Shown piece by piece: positions 15,906 through 26,523 of a stretch of 64,000 bases of DNA (position 1 is the stretch's first letter; each line of letters opens with the position of its first letter). The notes beneath the pieces were generated by a model, which worked only from the letters and a program-made list of their open reading frames with translations, ran no database searches and had not been told where the DNA came from. Source of the stretch: Rhodobacter sp. Har01 (GTDB lineage Bacteria > Pseudomonadota > Alphaproteobacteria > Rhodobacterales > Rhodobacteraceae); NCBI RefSeq assembly GCF_020564565.1, contig NZ_JAJCTD010000003.1:186001-250000 (forward strand), given 5' to 3'. The position numbers were made by a program, and so were the translations under genes.

Positions 15906-17624
15906 ATGGCCCGAATCCTCATCACCTCCGCCATTCCCTACATCAACGGGATCAAGCACCTGGGCAATCTCGTCGGCAGCCAGCTGCCGGCCGACCTCTT
16001 CGCCCGCTACAAGCGTGCCCGCGGGCACGAGGTGATGTTCATCTGCGCCACCGACGAACACGGCACGCCCGCCGAACTGGCCGCCGCCAAGGCCGGCAAG
16101 CCGGTGCAGGCCTATTGCGCCGAGATGCACCATGTCCAGAAGGACCTTGCCGCCGGCTTCCGGCTGTCGTTCGACCACTTCGGCCGGTCCTCGTCGCAGC
16201 GCAACCACCGGCTCACCCAGCATTTCGCCGGCAAGCTGGCCGACAACGGCTACATCTCGGAAGTGTCGGAAAAGCAAGTCTTTTCCATCGACGACAACCG
16301 TTTCCTGCCGGATCGCTACATCACCGGCACCTGCCCGAACTGCGGCTATGAGGCGGCCCGCGGCGACCAGTGCGAAAACTGCACCAAGCAGCTTGACCCG
16401 ACCGACCTGATCAACCCGCGCTCGGCCATCTCGGGCAGCACTAACCTTGAAGTGCGCGAGACCAAGCACCTCTACCTCAAGCAGCGTGCCCTGCGCGACA
16501 AGCTTGAGGCCTGGATCGACTCGAAAACCGACTGGCCGATCCTGACCACCTCGATCGCCAAGAAATGGCTGAATGACGGCGACGGCTTGCAAGACCGCGG
16601 CATCACCCGCGACCTGCACTGGGGCATCCCGGTGCGCCGCGGCGAGGCGCCCTGGCCCGGCATGGAAGGCAAGGTCTTCTACGTCTGGTTCGACGCCCCC
16701 ATCGAATACATCGCCTGCACCGCCGAATGGGCCGATGCCCATGGCCGCCCCGAGGCCGACTGGGAACGCTGGTGGCGCACCGACAAGGGCGCGGGTGACG
16801 TGACCTATTACCAGTTCATGGGCAAGGACAACGTGCCCTTCCACACCCTGTCCTTCCCCGCCACCATCCTGGGGTCCGGGGAACCGTGGAAGCTGGTCGA
16901 CTACCTGAAATCCTTCAACTACCTGAACTACGACGGCGGCCAGTTCTCCACCTCGCAGGGCCGCGGCGTGTTCATGGATCAGGCGCTGTCGATCCTGCCC
17001 GCCGACTACTGGCGCTGGTGGCTGTTGTCCCACGCCCCCGAAAGTGCCGACAGCGAGTTCACCTGGGAAAACTTCCAGGCCAGCGTCAACAAGGACCTGG
17101 CCGACGTGCTGGGCAACCTCGTCAGCCGCGTCACCAAGTTCGCCCGCACCAAGTTCGGCGAAACCGTGCCTGCAGGGGGCGACTACGGCCCGCAGGAAGA
17201 GCAGCTGATCGAAGAGCTGTCCACCCGCATCCGCGACTACCAGCTCTGCATGGACGCCATCGAGGTCCGCAAGGCCGCAGCCGAGTTGCGCGCGATCTGG
17301 GTCGCCGGCAACGAATACCTGCAGGCCGCAGCGCCCTGGACCGTGGTCAAGACCGACCCCGAGCGCGCCCAGGCCATGGTCCGGCTGGGCCTGAACCTGA
17401 TCCGCCTCTACGCCATCCTCGCCCGCCCCTTCATCCCCGACGCGGCCGAGGTGATGATGCAGGCGATGGGCAGCACCGACTGGACCTGGCCTGACGACTT
17501 GCCTGCCGCGATGCGGACGCTTGCCCCCGGCCAGCCGTTCAGCGTGCCGGAAAACCTGTTCCGCAAGATCACCGACGACGAACGCGCCGACTGGCAAGCG
17601 CGGTTCTCGGGCGTCCGCGCCTGA
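15906..17624 (+). CDS. metG: Methionyl-tRNA synthetase
   Basis: A 572-residue class I synthetase that charges tRNA-Met. The HIGH-equivalent is HLGN (18-21) after AIPYINGIK, the zinc knuckle has four Cys (CPNC ... CENC, about 143-159), and the KMSKS-equivalent is FSTSQ (about 347-351) in [11 protein letters not shown], where the first lysine is Gln. The anticodon-binding helical domain follows (about 390-560); no C-terminal tRNA-binding EMAP domain is present. The ATG follows a GGCACGAAAGGCGCGC leader. The gene is single, with a 209-base gap to the next. Confidence 0.96.
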   Translation: MARILITSAIPYINGIKHLGNLVGSQLPADLFARYKRARGHEVMFICATDEHGTPAELAAAKAGKPVQAYCAEMHHVQKDLAAGFRLSFDHFGRSSSQRNHRLTQHFAGKLADNGYISEVSEKQVFSIDDNRFLPDRYITGTCPNCGYEAARGDQCENCTKQLDPTDLINPRSAISGSTNLEVRETKHLYLKQRALRDKLEAWIDSKTDWPILTTSIAKKWLNDGDGLQDRGITRDLHWGIPVRRGEAPWPGMEGKVFYVWFDAPIEYIACTAEWADAHGRPEADWERWWRTDKGAGDVTYYQFMGKDNVPFHTLSFPATILGSGEPWKLVDYLKSFNYLNYDGGQFSTSQGRGVFMDQALSILPADYWRWWLLSHAPESADSEFTWENFQASVNKDLADVLGNLVSRVTKFARTKFGETVPAGGDYGPQEEQLIEELSTRIRDYQLCMDAIEVRKAAAELRAIWVAGNEYLQAAAPWTVVKTDPERAQAMVRLGLNLIRLYAILARPFIPDAAEVMMQAMGSTDWTWPDDLPAAMRTLAPGQPFSVPENLFRKITDDERADWQARFSGVRA

Positions 17625-17833
17625 AAACCGGTGCCACCGGCCGCGCAAAATCGCTTGCCGGTTGCAGCCGGGGCGCCGGCACGCAGGAAAACCTGACCCC
17701 ACTTGCGCATGACGGGGAATTTCATTTGCCCCGATGCGCAGGCTGAGGCAGATTTCGCGCATGCCTCCGGCCCGTTGGACCTTTTCGACCAAACCCGACA
17801 GGACGTGCAGACCTTGATCCTTGGGAGAATGAC

Positions 17834-18256
17834 ATGAAGCGTTTCCTTTCCGCCTTTGCCCTTTCGGCCGCCGTTCTGGCCGCTGCCCCCGCTGCGATGG
17901 CCGAAGACGCCGCCGCCCCGAATGCCGCTCAGCAGGCCGAGGCGCAATCGACCCTGCAGACCGCCAATGCGATGATCAACTACGGCCGCTCGAAGGGCGA
18001 CGCCCTGGCGATGATCGCCGGCGTGCAGATGATGGTCGCCGTTGCCGAAGGCACCACGATCGAGGCCGGCGGCACGCCGATGGACCTTGGCAAGGTGCTG
18101 GATGAAGCCGTGGCACTGGCCGCCGGCGACGAACTGGTCGTCGCCAAGGCCGAGGCCCTGCGCGACGCCGCCGAGACCAAGACCCGTGGCGCCTGCTACT
18201 GGGAATACTGGTGTGACTGGTACGGCTACTGCGAATACTGGTACATCTGCTACTGA
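17834..18256 (+). CDS. Secreted protein with a Cys/aromatic hexad tail
   Basis: A 140-residue exported protein of unknown function. A clean signal peptide (1-23, ending APAAMA) is followed by a mostly helical Ala-rich domain (about 24-118). The last 20 residues are extraordinary: four cysteines at exact 6-residue spacing (C-x5-C-x5-C-x5-C) with Trp or Tyr at most other positions (CYWEYW, CDWYGY, CEYWYI, CY). Such a tail could bind metal, form disulfide crosslinks or be a modification substrate. ATG 17834 has GGGAG just upstream. A strong hairpin terminator follows, and a small membrane-peptide gene lies next on the same strand. Confidence 0.85.
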   Translation: MKRFLSAFALSAAVLAAAPAAMAEDAAAPNAAQQAEAQSTLQTANAMINYGRSKGDALAMIAGVQMMVAVAEGTTIEAGGTPMDLGKVLDEAVALAAGDELVVAKAEALRDAAETKTRGACYWEYWCDWYGYCEYWYICY

Positions 18257-18281
18257 TCCCGCCCGATTTCGGGCCTGAAAG

Positions 18282-18316
18282 GGGGCCAGGCCGCACCGTC
18301 GGCCTGGCCCCTTGGC
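18282..18316 (+). terminator. Strong hairpin terminator after the Cys/aromatic-tail gene
   Basis: GGGGCCAGGCCG (18282-18293), a 6-base loop, then the exact complement CGGCCTGGCCCC (18300-18311), followed by a weak TTGGC run. A 12-bp perfect stem 25 bases after the stop is a likely factor-independent terminator despite the poor T-tract. Confidence 0.75.
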
Positions 18317-18544
18317 TTTGCAGCCGCAGCACGCCGGAATCGCCCTATACGGGAAAAGGCGGAAAACGTCCCTTCGCAGGCGCAGAAAACCCTCAGGGCA
18401 GGCGAAAATTCGCCATCCCAGGCCCGAACCGGGAAGAATTTCCGCCCACCCCCGAAAAGACGGGAGGTTCGTGCCGCCTTTCGATGCTAGTCTCTCGGCA
18501 TCGGCCCAATCGACCCCGAAGAGCTGCATCAAGGGAGAGACACC

Positions 18545-18703
18545 ATGACCGACACCCTGACGCGCAAGCGCACCTCTGGCCTGGCTGCCGGCCCTGCGCT
18601 GCTGCTGTTCCTTGCCGTCTATGCCGGCGCGCTGGTGGTTTCGCTGGCCCCGCGCGGAACCTTTTCCACCACTCCGGCCAGCCTGATCACGGCGGGCGAC
18701 TGA
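18545..18703 (+). CDS. Small single-pass membrane protein, 52 residues
   Basis: Starts MTDTLTRKRTSGLAAG and continues with a hydrophobic helix (ALLLFLAVYAGALVVSLA, about 18-35) and a short polar tail ending ITAGD. The ATG is preceded by AAGGGAGAGACACC, an excellent ribosome site, which together with the coding-type membrane sequence argues that it is real. A 288-base gap with hairpin separates it from the upstream secreted protein, so it likely has its own promoter. The basic N-terminus suggests N-in topology. No function known. Confidence 0.65.
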   Translation: MTDTLTRKRTSGLAAGPALLLFLAVYAGALVVSLAPRGTFSTTPASLITAGD

Positions 18704-18754
18704 CCCGGCACATGCCGTGCCCGCCCCCGTGCCCGTACCCGCTGCCCCCGCCGG

Positions 18755-19822
18755 TCAGCCGCAAACGGCCAGACCGGGCGGGCCTTCGGTAACCGTGCCG
18801 ACCGCCGCCGCGGCGTCAAACCCGTGGCGGCGGAAGGTCTCCAGCACCGCCCCCACCGCCGCCGGCCGGCATGACACCAGCAGTCCGCCGCTGGTCTGCG
18901 GATCGGTCAGCAGCGCGCGGTCGATGCTGGCAAAGCCCGCGGGCAAGGTCACCTCGGCGCCGTAGCTGGCCCAGTTCCGCCCCGAGGCCCCGGTGATGTG
19001 GCCCTGCCCCGCCAGATCGCGCACGCCCGGCAAAAGCGGCACCGCCGCCCAGTCCAGTTGCAGGCCATGGCCGGCGCCGCGCGACATCTCCAGCGCATGA
19101 CCGGCCAGCCCGAAGCCGGTGACATCGGTCATTGCCTGCACGCCGTCCAGCCGGGCCAGATCCGGCCCCGCCGCGTTCAGCCGCGTCGTGCTGTCGATCA
19201 TCGTGGCATAGCCGGCGGCGCCCAGCGCGCCCTGCTTCAGCGCCGCCGACATCACCCCCACGCCCAGCGGCTTGCCCAGAACCAACACGTCGCCAGGCTG
19301 CGCCGCCGCATTGCGGCGCACCTGGTCGGGATGCACCAGGCCCAGCACGACCAGGCCATAGATCGGCTCGACCGAATCGATGGTGTGGCCGCCTGCAACC
19401 GGGATGCCCGCCGCCCGGCAGACCGCGGCGCCGCCCTCCAGGATGCGGCCGATGGTGGCCGTGGACAGCACGCTGACCGGCATCCCCACGATGGCCAGCG
19501 CCAGGATCGGCGTGCCGCCCATGGCATAGACGTCGCTGATCGCGTTGGTTGCGGCGATGCGGCCAAAGTCGTGCGGGTCATCGACGATGGGCATGAAGAA
19601 ATCGGTGGTGGCGACGATGGCCTGGGTCTCGTTCAGCCGATAGACCGCGGCATCGTCCGAGGTCTCGATTCCCACCAGTAGCGCCTCGGGCACCACGCCC
19701 CCACCGGTGCCGCGCAGGATCTGCGACAGCACCCCCGGCGCGATCTTGCAGCCGCAGCCGCCGCCATGCGACAGCGAGGTCAGCCGTGGCTCGGCGCCGG
19801 CGCCCTTGGTCGTTGCGGTCAT
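18755..19822 (-). CDS. selD: Selenide, water dikinase (selenophosphate synthetase)
   Basis: A 355-residue SelD, which makes selenophosphate from selenide and ATP for selenocysteine or 2-selenouridine synthesis. The glycine-rich active-site loop HGGGCGCK (19-26) carries the catalytic Cys23 and Lys26 (equivalent to Cys17 and Lys20 of E. coli), encoded by TGC, so it is not a selenoprotein itself. Other AIRS-family motifs are TTDFFMP and ATNAISDVYAMGG. No selA, selB or tRNA-Sec gene is in the window. It is divergent from a ModE-like molybdate regulator gene across 142 bases. Confidence 0.95.
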   Translation of the reverse strand: MTATTKGAGAEPRLTSLSHGGGCGCKIAPGVLSQILRGTGGGVVPEALLVGIETSDDAAVYRLNETQAIVATTDFFMPIVDDPHDFGRIAATNAISDVYAMGGTPILALAIVGMPVSVLSTATIGRILEGGAAVCRAAGIPVAGGHTIDSVEPIYGLVVLGLVHPDQVRRNAAAQPGDVLVLGKPLGVGVMSAALKQGALGAAGYATMIDSTTRLNAAGPDLARLDGVQAMTDVTGFGLAGHALEMSRGAGHGLQLDWAAVPLLPGVRDLAGQGHITGASGRNWASYGAEVTLPAGFASIDRALLTDPQTSGGLLVSCRPAAVGAVLETFRRHGFDAAAAVGTVTEGPPGLAVCG

Positions 19823-19964
19823 CGCATCCTCCGTCTTGACCGGCCGCGCATCGCGCCCGCGGCCCGGCTCTGCCCCAGCCTCTACCCGTCGCCCCGGACA
19901 AACGGAAGATGGTGCCCCGCGTTTGGACTTGAAGCCGCGGCCCGCTTCCCGCAATCCTGCGGGC

Positions 19965-20345
19965 ATGTCCACGGCCGAACAGCCCGATCTGCCCGCCCGC
20001 CTGCGCATCCGCATCCATTTCGGCGACAGCTGGATGATGGGGCCGGGCAAGGCCGAACTGCTTGAGCGGATCGCGCGCACCGGCTCGATCGCCGCGGCGG
20101 GACGTGAAATGGGGATGAGCTACAAGCGCGCCTGGATGCTGACCGAGACGCTGAACGCCATGTTCCAGGCGCCGCTGGTGGACAGCACGCGCGGCGGCCC
20201 CGGTGGCGGCGGCGCGGTGCTGACCAAGACCGGCCAGCAGGTGCTGGCACAGTACCGCGCCTTCGAATCGCAGGCGGCCCTTGCCGGGGCAGAGGCGCTG
20301 GCCGCCCTGAAGACCCTGATGCGGGACAGTCCCGACGGAACCTGA
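19965..20345 (+). CDS. ModE N-terminal-type HTH regulator (molybdate-related)
   Basis: A 126-residue protein consisting only of the winged-helix DNA-binding domain of ModE: LLERIARTGSIAAAGREMGMSYKRAWML, with the characteristic SYKRAW recognition helix. There is no C-terminal molybdate-binding MOP/TOBE domain, so it cannot sense molybdate the way full ModE does. Short forms like this are common in alphaproteobacteria. It is divergent from selD; formate dehydrogenases need both Mo and Se, which may explain the pairing. Confidence 0.85.
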   Translation: MSTAEQPDLPARLRIRIHFGDSWMMGPGKAELLERIARTGSIAAAGREMGMSYKRAWMLTETLNAMFQAPLVDSTRGGPGGGGAVLTKTGQQVLAQYRAFESQAALAGAEALAALKTLMRDSPDGT

Positions 20346-20472
20346 CGGCCCGGCGGCCTTTCGGGGCGGCCACTGGCGCCACTTCGCAGGGCCGCTGTGC
20401 TCATGTCCTTCCGGTCGGCACCTGGCGGGCATCTGCCTGGGCCTGGAACCGGCCCATGACCCTGCAGCCCGC

Positions 20473-21240
20473 TCAGCCCGGCGCGGCCACCTCCACCGCG
20501 GTGCCCCAGTCTGCGCAGCGGCGGGCCAGGTCGTCCGGCAGCGGGTAATCCGTGAAAAGCGTTTTCACCTCGGCCAGCGAGGCCACCCGCGCCGGCGCCG
20601 ACCGGGCCAGCTTGGCATGGTCGCAGACCACGAAGACCTGCCGCGCCTGCCGCAGGATCGTCCGGCTCACCCGCACTTCGGCCAGGTCATAGTCCAGCAG
20701 GTCGCCGTCCCGGTCCAGCGCCGAACAGCCGATCACCGCGAAATCCACCTTGAACTGCGCGAAGACCTGCGTCGTCAGCTCGCCCACCAGCCCGCCGTCC
20801 GACCGCCGCAGCACGCCCCCCGCCACCACGATCTCGCAGCCCGGGTTCGCCGCCAGCGTGTTGGCCACGTTCACGTTGTTGGTGACCACCGTCAGGTTGC
20901 GGTGCCGCACCAGCGCGCGCGCCACCGCCTCGACCGTCGTCCCCAGGGTCATCATCACCGAGGCATTGTCCGCAATCGCCGCCGCGCAGGCCCGCCCGAT
21001 GGCCGCCTTCCCGGCCGCATTCATCCGCCGCCGCGCGTCATAGCCGAAGTTCGCCACGCCCGACCGCGGCACCGCCCCGCCATGCACCCGGTCCAGATGG
21101 CCCAGGCCCGCCAGATCGCCCAGATCGCGGCGGATCGTCTGCAGCGTCACCTCGAAGCGCTGCGCCAGGTCCTCGACCACGACCCGCCCCTCGGCGCGGG
21201 CAATGTCCAGGATCTCGGTCTGACGAAAGCTCAGCGCCAT
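20473..21240 (-). CDS. glpR: DeoR-family transcriptional repressor, probable GlpR
   Basis: A 255-residue DeoR-type repressor: N-terminal helix-turn-helix (about 5-60, FEVTLQTIRRDLGDL) and a C-terminal sugar-phosphate-sensing domain with the typical TLGTTVEAVARAL and VCDHAKLARSAPAR motifs. It is divergent from glpD/glpK, which fits GlpR, the glycerol-3-phosphate-responsive repressor. The 124-base gap between them should hold its operators. The assignment to GlpR rests on context plus family. Confidence 0.88.
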   Translation of the reverse strand: MALSFRQTEILDIARAEGRVVVEDLAQRFEVTLQTIRRDLGDLAGLGHLDRVHGGAVPRSGVANFGYDARRRMNAAGKAAIGRACAAAIADNASVMMTLGTTVEAVARALVRHRNLTVVTNNVNVANTLAANPGCEIVVAGGVLRRSDGGLVGELTTQVFAQFKVDFAVIGCSALDRDGDLLDYDLAEVRVSRTILRQARQVFVVCDHAKLARSAPARVASLAEVKTLFTDYPLPDDLARRCADWGTAVEVAAPG

Positions 21241-21364
21241 GCGATCCTCTTTGCGCGCATTCCGTTCCTTGATCTTCGTTCTTGCAGCATTCGCACAAAA
21301 ACGAAAGAACAAGTTGACCGAACCGCGAAAACCCCGCACCCTGCCGCCAAGACCGGAGGCGCCT
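21241..21364. promoter_or_regulatory. Divergent glpR-glpD control region
   Basis: This AT-richer gap contains TTCGTTCTTG (21275-21284) and AACGAAAGAAC (21300-21310), an imperfect inverted pair with 15 bases between arms. Motifs of the form TTTCGTT/AACGAAA are common binding sequences of DeoR-type repressors, so these are plausible GlpR operators. No clear -35/-10 pair could be picked. Confidence 0.4.
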
Positions 21365-22927
21365 TTGACCCAGACGGCCGATCTTTTCATCATCGGCGGC
21401 GGCATCAATGGCTGCGGCATCGCCCGCGACGCGGCCGGGCGCGGGCTGTCCGTCACCCTGGCCGAACAGGGCGATCTGGCGCAGGGCACCTCCTCGGCCT
21501 CGACCAAGCTGTTCCATGGCGGGTTGCGCTACCTGGAATACTTCAAGTTCCGCCTGGTGCGCGAGGCGCTTGAGGAACGCGAAACCCTGCTGGTTGCCAT
21601 GCCCCACATCAGCTGGCCGATGCGCTTTGTGCTGCCCTTGCACCCCGACATGCGGTTCGAAGGCAACACCCCCGCCGGTCGCCTGCTGTCGCGCGTGATG
21701 CCCTGGATGCGCGGCCGCCGGCCGAACTGGATGATCCGCCTCGCGCTGGTCGCCTATGACCACCTTGGCGGCCGCAGGATCCTGCCGCCCACCCGCACGC
21801 TGGACCTTGGCCTCGACCCGGCCGGCAAGCCGCTGCAATCGCGCTTTCAGAAGGCCTACGAATTCTCGGATTGCTGGGTCGAGGATGCCAAGCTGGTCTC
21901 GCTCAACGCCCGCGACGCCGCCCGGCGCGGTGCCCGCATCCTGACCCGCACCCGCGTCATAGGCGCCGAACGCCAGGCCGACCACTGGCGGATCACCACC
22001 GAAACCCCGCAAGGCCCGCAGACCCACCGCGCCCGTGCCCTGGTCAACGCCGCCGGCCCCTGGGCGGGCGAGGTGCTGCGGCTGGCCGGCATCACGTCCA
22101 CCGAAGGTGTCCGGCTGGTGCGCGGCTCGCACATCGTCACCCGCCGGCTTTACGACCACGACCGCTGCTATTTCTTTCAAGGCGGTGACGGCCGCATCGT
22201 CTTTGCCATCCCCTATGAGCATGACTTCACCCTGATCGGCACGACCGACGTCGATCACCCCGGCCTGCCGTCCGAGGCCCGCTGCACCGACCAGGAACGC
22301 GACTACCTCCTTGCCTTCGTCTCGCAATACTTCGCCCGGGCGGTGACCCCCGACGATGTGGTCTGGACCTATTCCGGCGTGCGCCCGCTTTATGACGACG
22401 GCGCGGCGTCGGCCAGCGCCGCCACCCGCGACTATGTGCTGACACTGAACGCCGACGGCCCGCCGCTTCTGAACATCTTCGGCGGCAAGATCACCACCTA
22501 CCGCCGGCTGGCCGAGGCCGCCCTTGACCGCCTGTCCCCCGCCTTGCCGCAGATGACCGCCCCCTGGACCGCCCGCGCGCCCCTGCCCGGCGGCGATTTT
22601 CCGCATGACGGCGTGCCGTCCTTGCGCGGCGCGCTGATGGCGCAGCATTCCTTCCTGACCGAATTCTGGGCCACCCGACTGGTCCGCGCCTATGGCACCG
22701 AGGCCGCCGCCATCCTGGGGCGGTCCGGCAGCCCCGCCGAACTGGGCCGCGATTTCGGCGCCACCCTGAGCGAGGCCGAGGTGCTCTGGCTGATGACCCA
22801 CGAATTCGCCCGCAGCGCCGAAGACGTGGTCTGGCGCCGCACCAAGCTGGGGCTGCGGATGACACCCGACCAAATCGCCGCCCTTGACGCCTTCATGGCC
22901 GAAACCGCAACGCGGGCCGCCGAATGA
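21365..22927 (+). CDS. glpD: FAD-dependent glycerol-3-phosphate dehydrogenase
   Basis: A 520-residue membrane-associated flavoprotein that oxidises sn-glycerol 3-phosphate to dihydroxyacetone phosphate and passes electrons to quinone. The N-terminal dinucleotide-binding motif is [20 protein letters not shown], followed by [13 protein letters not shown], and later [11 protein letters not shown] and [10 protein letters not shown], all GlpD signatures. The start is a TTG at 21365: GGAGG is 5 bases upstream and the encoded product then begins [13 protein letters not shown], while no ATG exists nearby. It forms an operon with glpK, 25 bases downstream, under the divergent glpR. Confidence 0.95.
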   Translation: MTQTADLFIIGGGINGCGIARDAAGRGLSVTLAEQGDLAQGTSSASTKLFHGGLRYLEYFKFRLVREALEERETLLVAMPHISWPMRFVLPLHPDMRFEGNTPAGRLLSRVMPWMRGRRPNWMIRLALVAYDHLGGRRILPPTRTLDLGLDPAGKPLQSRFQKAYEFSDCWVEDAKLVSLNARDAARRGARILTRTRVIGAERQADHWRITTETPQGPQTHRARALVNAAGPWAGEVLRLAGITSTEGVRLVRGSHIVTRRLYDHDRCYFFQGGDGRIVFAIPYEHDFTLIGTTDVDHPGLPSEARCTDQERDYLLAFVSQYFARAVTPDDVVWTYSGVRPLYDDGAASASAATRDYVLTLNADGPPLLNIFGGKITTYRRLAEAALDRLSPALPQMTAPWTARAPLPGGDFPHDGVPSLRGALMAQHSFLTEFWATRLVRAYGTEAAAILGRSGSPAELGRDFGATLSEAEVLWLMTHEFARSAEDVVWRRTKLGLRMTPDQIAALDAFMAETATRAAE

Positions 22928-22952
22928 CCGCCGCATCCGAACGGAGGGACTG

Positions 22953-24437
<1,485 letters not shown>

Positions 24438-24483
24438 CGGCGCAGGCGGTTTCCTAACAAATCGTTAAAACGGCCTGCCAAGC

Positions 24484-24525
24484 CCTTGAATTTCCAAGGC
24501 CCGCAGCCTGTCCCATCATGGGACA
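24484..24525. terminator. Hairpins between convergent glpK and SDR genes
   Basis: Two small stems: CCTTG-AATTTC-CAAGG (about 24484-24499) and TGTCCCA-TCA-TGGGACA (24509-24525). They sit between convergent stops and could act as a bidirectional terminator, though neither has a T-tract. Confidence 0.4.
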
Positions 24526-24532
24526 CCCGGTT

Positions 24533-25273
24533 TCAGACATTCGACCAGCCGCCGTCGATCACATGGGCATGGCCGGTGGTGAAGCTGGATTCGTCCGAGG
24601 CCAGATAGACCACCAGGTTCGCAATCTCGTCCGCCGAGGCCATCCGCCCCATCGGCTGCCGGGCGATGAAGGCCTTTTTCGCCGCCTCATAGTCCCCCGT
24701 CGCCCGCAGCCTTTCGTCCAGGGACGGGCTTTCCACCGTGCCGGGACAGACCGCGTTGCAGCGGATGCCCCTGGTCACCATGTCCGCCGCCACCGCCTTG
24801 GTCAGCCCGATCACGCCGGCCTTGGTGACGCCATAGACGAAGCGGTTCGGCGCCGCGATGATCGACCCCACCGCGCTCGCCATGTTGACGATCGACCCGC
24901 CCCCCAACGCCACCATCCCCGGCAGGAAGGCCCGGCACATCCGGAACATCGCCGTCACGTTCAGGTCCAGCGAGAACGCCCAGTCCTCTTCGGTGCAGTC
25001 CAGGATCGTCCCGTTCGCCACGAACCCCGCGCAGTTGAACAGCACGTTCGTCTCCGGCAAATCCGCCGCGATCCGGGCCACCGCCACCGGATCGCGCACA
25101 TTCAGCAGCCGCGTCTCCAGCCCCGCCGCGGCCAGGTCCTCTAGCGTCCTTGCGTTGATGTCGGTCGCGATCACCCGCGCCCCCTCGCGGTGCATGGCCA
25201 TAGCCGAGGCCCGCCCGATGCCCTGCCCCGCCGCCGTCACCACCGCCACCTTGCCTTGCAGCCGCCCCGTCAT
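24533..25273 (-). CDS. SDR-family oxidoreductase, DHRS6/BDH2-like
   Basis: A 246-residue classical short-chain dehydrogenase using NAD(H). It has TAAGQGIGRA (cofactor loop), an acidic residue after strand 2 (ATDIN, favouring NAD), NCAGFV, catalytic Ser in NMASAVGS, and YGVTK with catalytic Tyr and Lys. The sequence TVESPSLDERL and the C-terminus VIDGGWS make it close to the DHRS6/BDH2 group and to bacterial 2-keto-3-deoxy-L-fuconate dehydrogenases. Substrate not determined. It is convergent with glpK. Confidence 0.85.
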   Translation of the reverse strand: MTGRLQGKVAVVTAAGQGIGRASAMAMHREGARVIATDINARTLEDLAAAGLETRLLNVRDPVAVARIAADLPETNVLFNCAGFVANGTILDCTEEDWAFSLDLNVTAMFRMCRAFLPGMVALGGGSIVNMASAVGSIIAAPNRFVYGVTKAGVIGLTKAVAADMVTRGIRCNAVCPGTVESPSLDERLRATGDYEAAKKAFIARQPMGRMASADEIANLVVYLASDESSFTTGHAHVIDGGWSNV

Positions 25274-25401
25274 CCTTGCCTCCCAAACGGAATTCCCTGC
25301 GGCCAACCTAGCCGGAGCCGAAGTGCCCTGCCAGTTCCTCTGCGCCCTTGCAGCCGGGGGCTGCAGAGGACTAGCCTCTGCCTCTGCCAGAGGAGTCCAC
25401 C

Positions 25402-26523
25402 ATGCCCCAGACCGTCACCGCCCGCGGCATCGCCTTCGACTTCGATCCGCGCGGCGGCACCCTGACCCGCCTGACCGTCACCGACGAGGGCGCCGAGATC
25501 GCCCCCCTGCACGCCGCCCCCTGGGCCGAGACCGAAGTCCCCCCCGACGCCCCGCCGCACCAGCGCTGGCTGAAGGGCGATTTCCTGGCCGCGCCCATGG
25601 GACCCGGCCCCGATGGTTTGCCCGCCGGCCTGCACGGCCCGGCGGCGAACGGCACCTGGGCCGTCACCCCCTCGGCCCCCGGCACCCTGCGGGCAATGCT
25701 CGACCAAGACATCCAGGGCGCCACCCTGATCAAGGAGCTGTCGGTCACCGACGACCACCCGTTCCTGTACCAGCGCCACCTGTTCGTCGGCGGCAGCGGC
25801 ACCCTGCCGGTCTGCAACCACGCCATGGTCTCCGTGCCGAACGGCGCGAAGCTGTCGTTCTCTCGCAAGCGCTGGTTTGAAACCCTGCGCGAACCGCTGG
25901 AACCCGACCCCGCCCGCGGCCGGTCGTTCCTCGCCTACCCGCGCCGGCAGGAAGACCCGACCGAATTCCCCGCCGCCGACGGCAGCACGGTGAACCTGCA
26001 CCGCTACCCCTGGGCCGAGGCGCATGACGATTTCATCTCGGCCGTCGAAGACCCCGCCGCGCGCCTGGGCTGGACCGCCGTGGTCCGGCCCGCCGAGGGC
26101 GACCTGTTCCTGTCCTTGCGCAACGCCCGCCGGCTGCCGATGACAATGCTCTGGCAGTCCAACGGCGGCCGCGACTATGCGCCCTGGAACGGCCGGCATC
26201 GCGGTTGCCTCGGCATCGAGGAAGGCGCGGCTCTGCCCGTTCTGGGCCTGTCGTCGCGCGAAACCCCCGACCCGCTGACCGCCGCCGGCCAGCCGCCTCT
26301 GCTGGTGCTGGACCCCTTCGGCACCGTCGAAGTGCGCCACATCCTGGGCGCGATCCGCTGGCCCGGCGGGCAGGCCGTGGCCGGCGTGATGCTGGAAGGC
26401 GACACCCTCACCGTCACCGGCGACTGGGGGGTGGAACGCAGGCTGCCCATCCGCGGCGGCTGGCTGGGGCTTGCGGACGGGCCGGCCGAGCCGAAGAAGC
26501 CCGCGCTGGACTGGGATCTTTAG
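25402..26523 (+). CDS. Galactose-mutarotase-like / aldose-1-epimerase-like protein
   Basis: A 373-residue protein with a predicted galactose-mutarotase-like beta-sandwich. Segments LTRLTVTDEGAEIAPL at the start, HLFVGGSGTLPVCNHAMV in the middle and SLRNARRLPMTMLWQSNGGRDYAPWNG near residue 245 fit that fold class. The active-site His and Glu of GalM could not be placed with confidence, so enzyme activity is unproven. It is convergent with galE, with the two stop codons overlapping by 3 bases. A TCTAGCC-rich upstream gap of 128 bases holds its promoter. Confidence 0.6.
   Translation: MPQTVTARGIAFDFDPRGGTLTRLTVTDEGAEIAPLHAAPWAETEVPPDAPPHQRWLKGDFLAAPMGPGPDGLPAGLHGPAANGTWAVTPSAPGTLRAMLDQDIQGATLIKELSVTDDHPFLYQRHLFVGGSGTLPVCNHAMVSVPNGAKLSFSRKRWFETLREPLEPDPARGRSFLAYPRRQEDPTEFPAADGSTVNLHRYPWAEAHDDFISAVEDPAARLGWTAVVRPAEGDLFLSLRNARRLPMTMLWQSNGGRDYAPWNGRHRGCLGIEEGAALPVLGLSSRETPDPLTAAGQPPLLVLDPFGTVEVRHILGAIRWPGGQAVAGVMLEGDTLTVTGDWGVERRLPIRGGWLGLADGPAEPKKPALDWDL

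Noticed and set aside
18755..19822. Selenocysteine-containing SelD
   Set aside because: The active-site codon is TGC (Cys), with no in-frame TGA or SECIS-like element needed.
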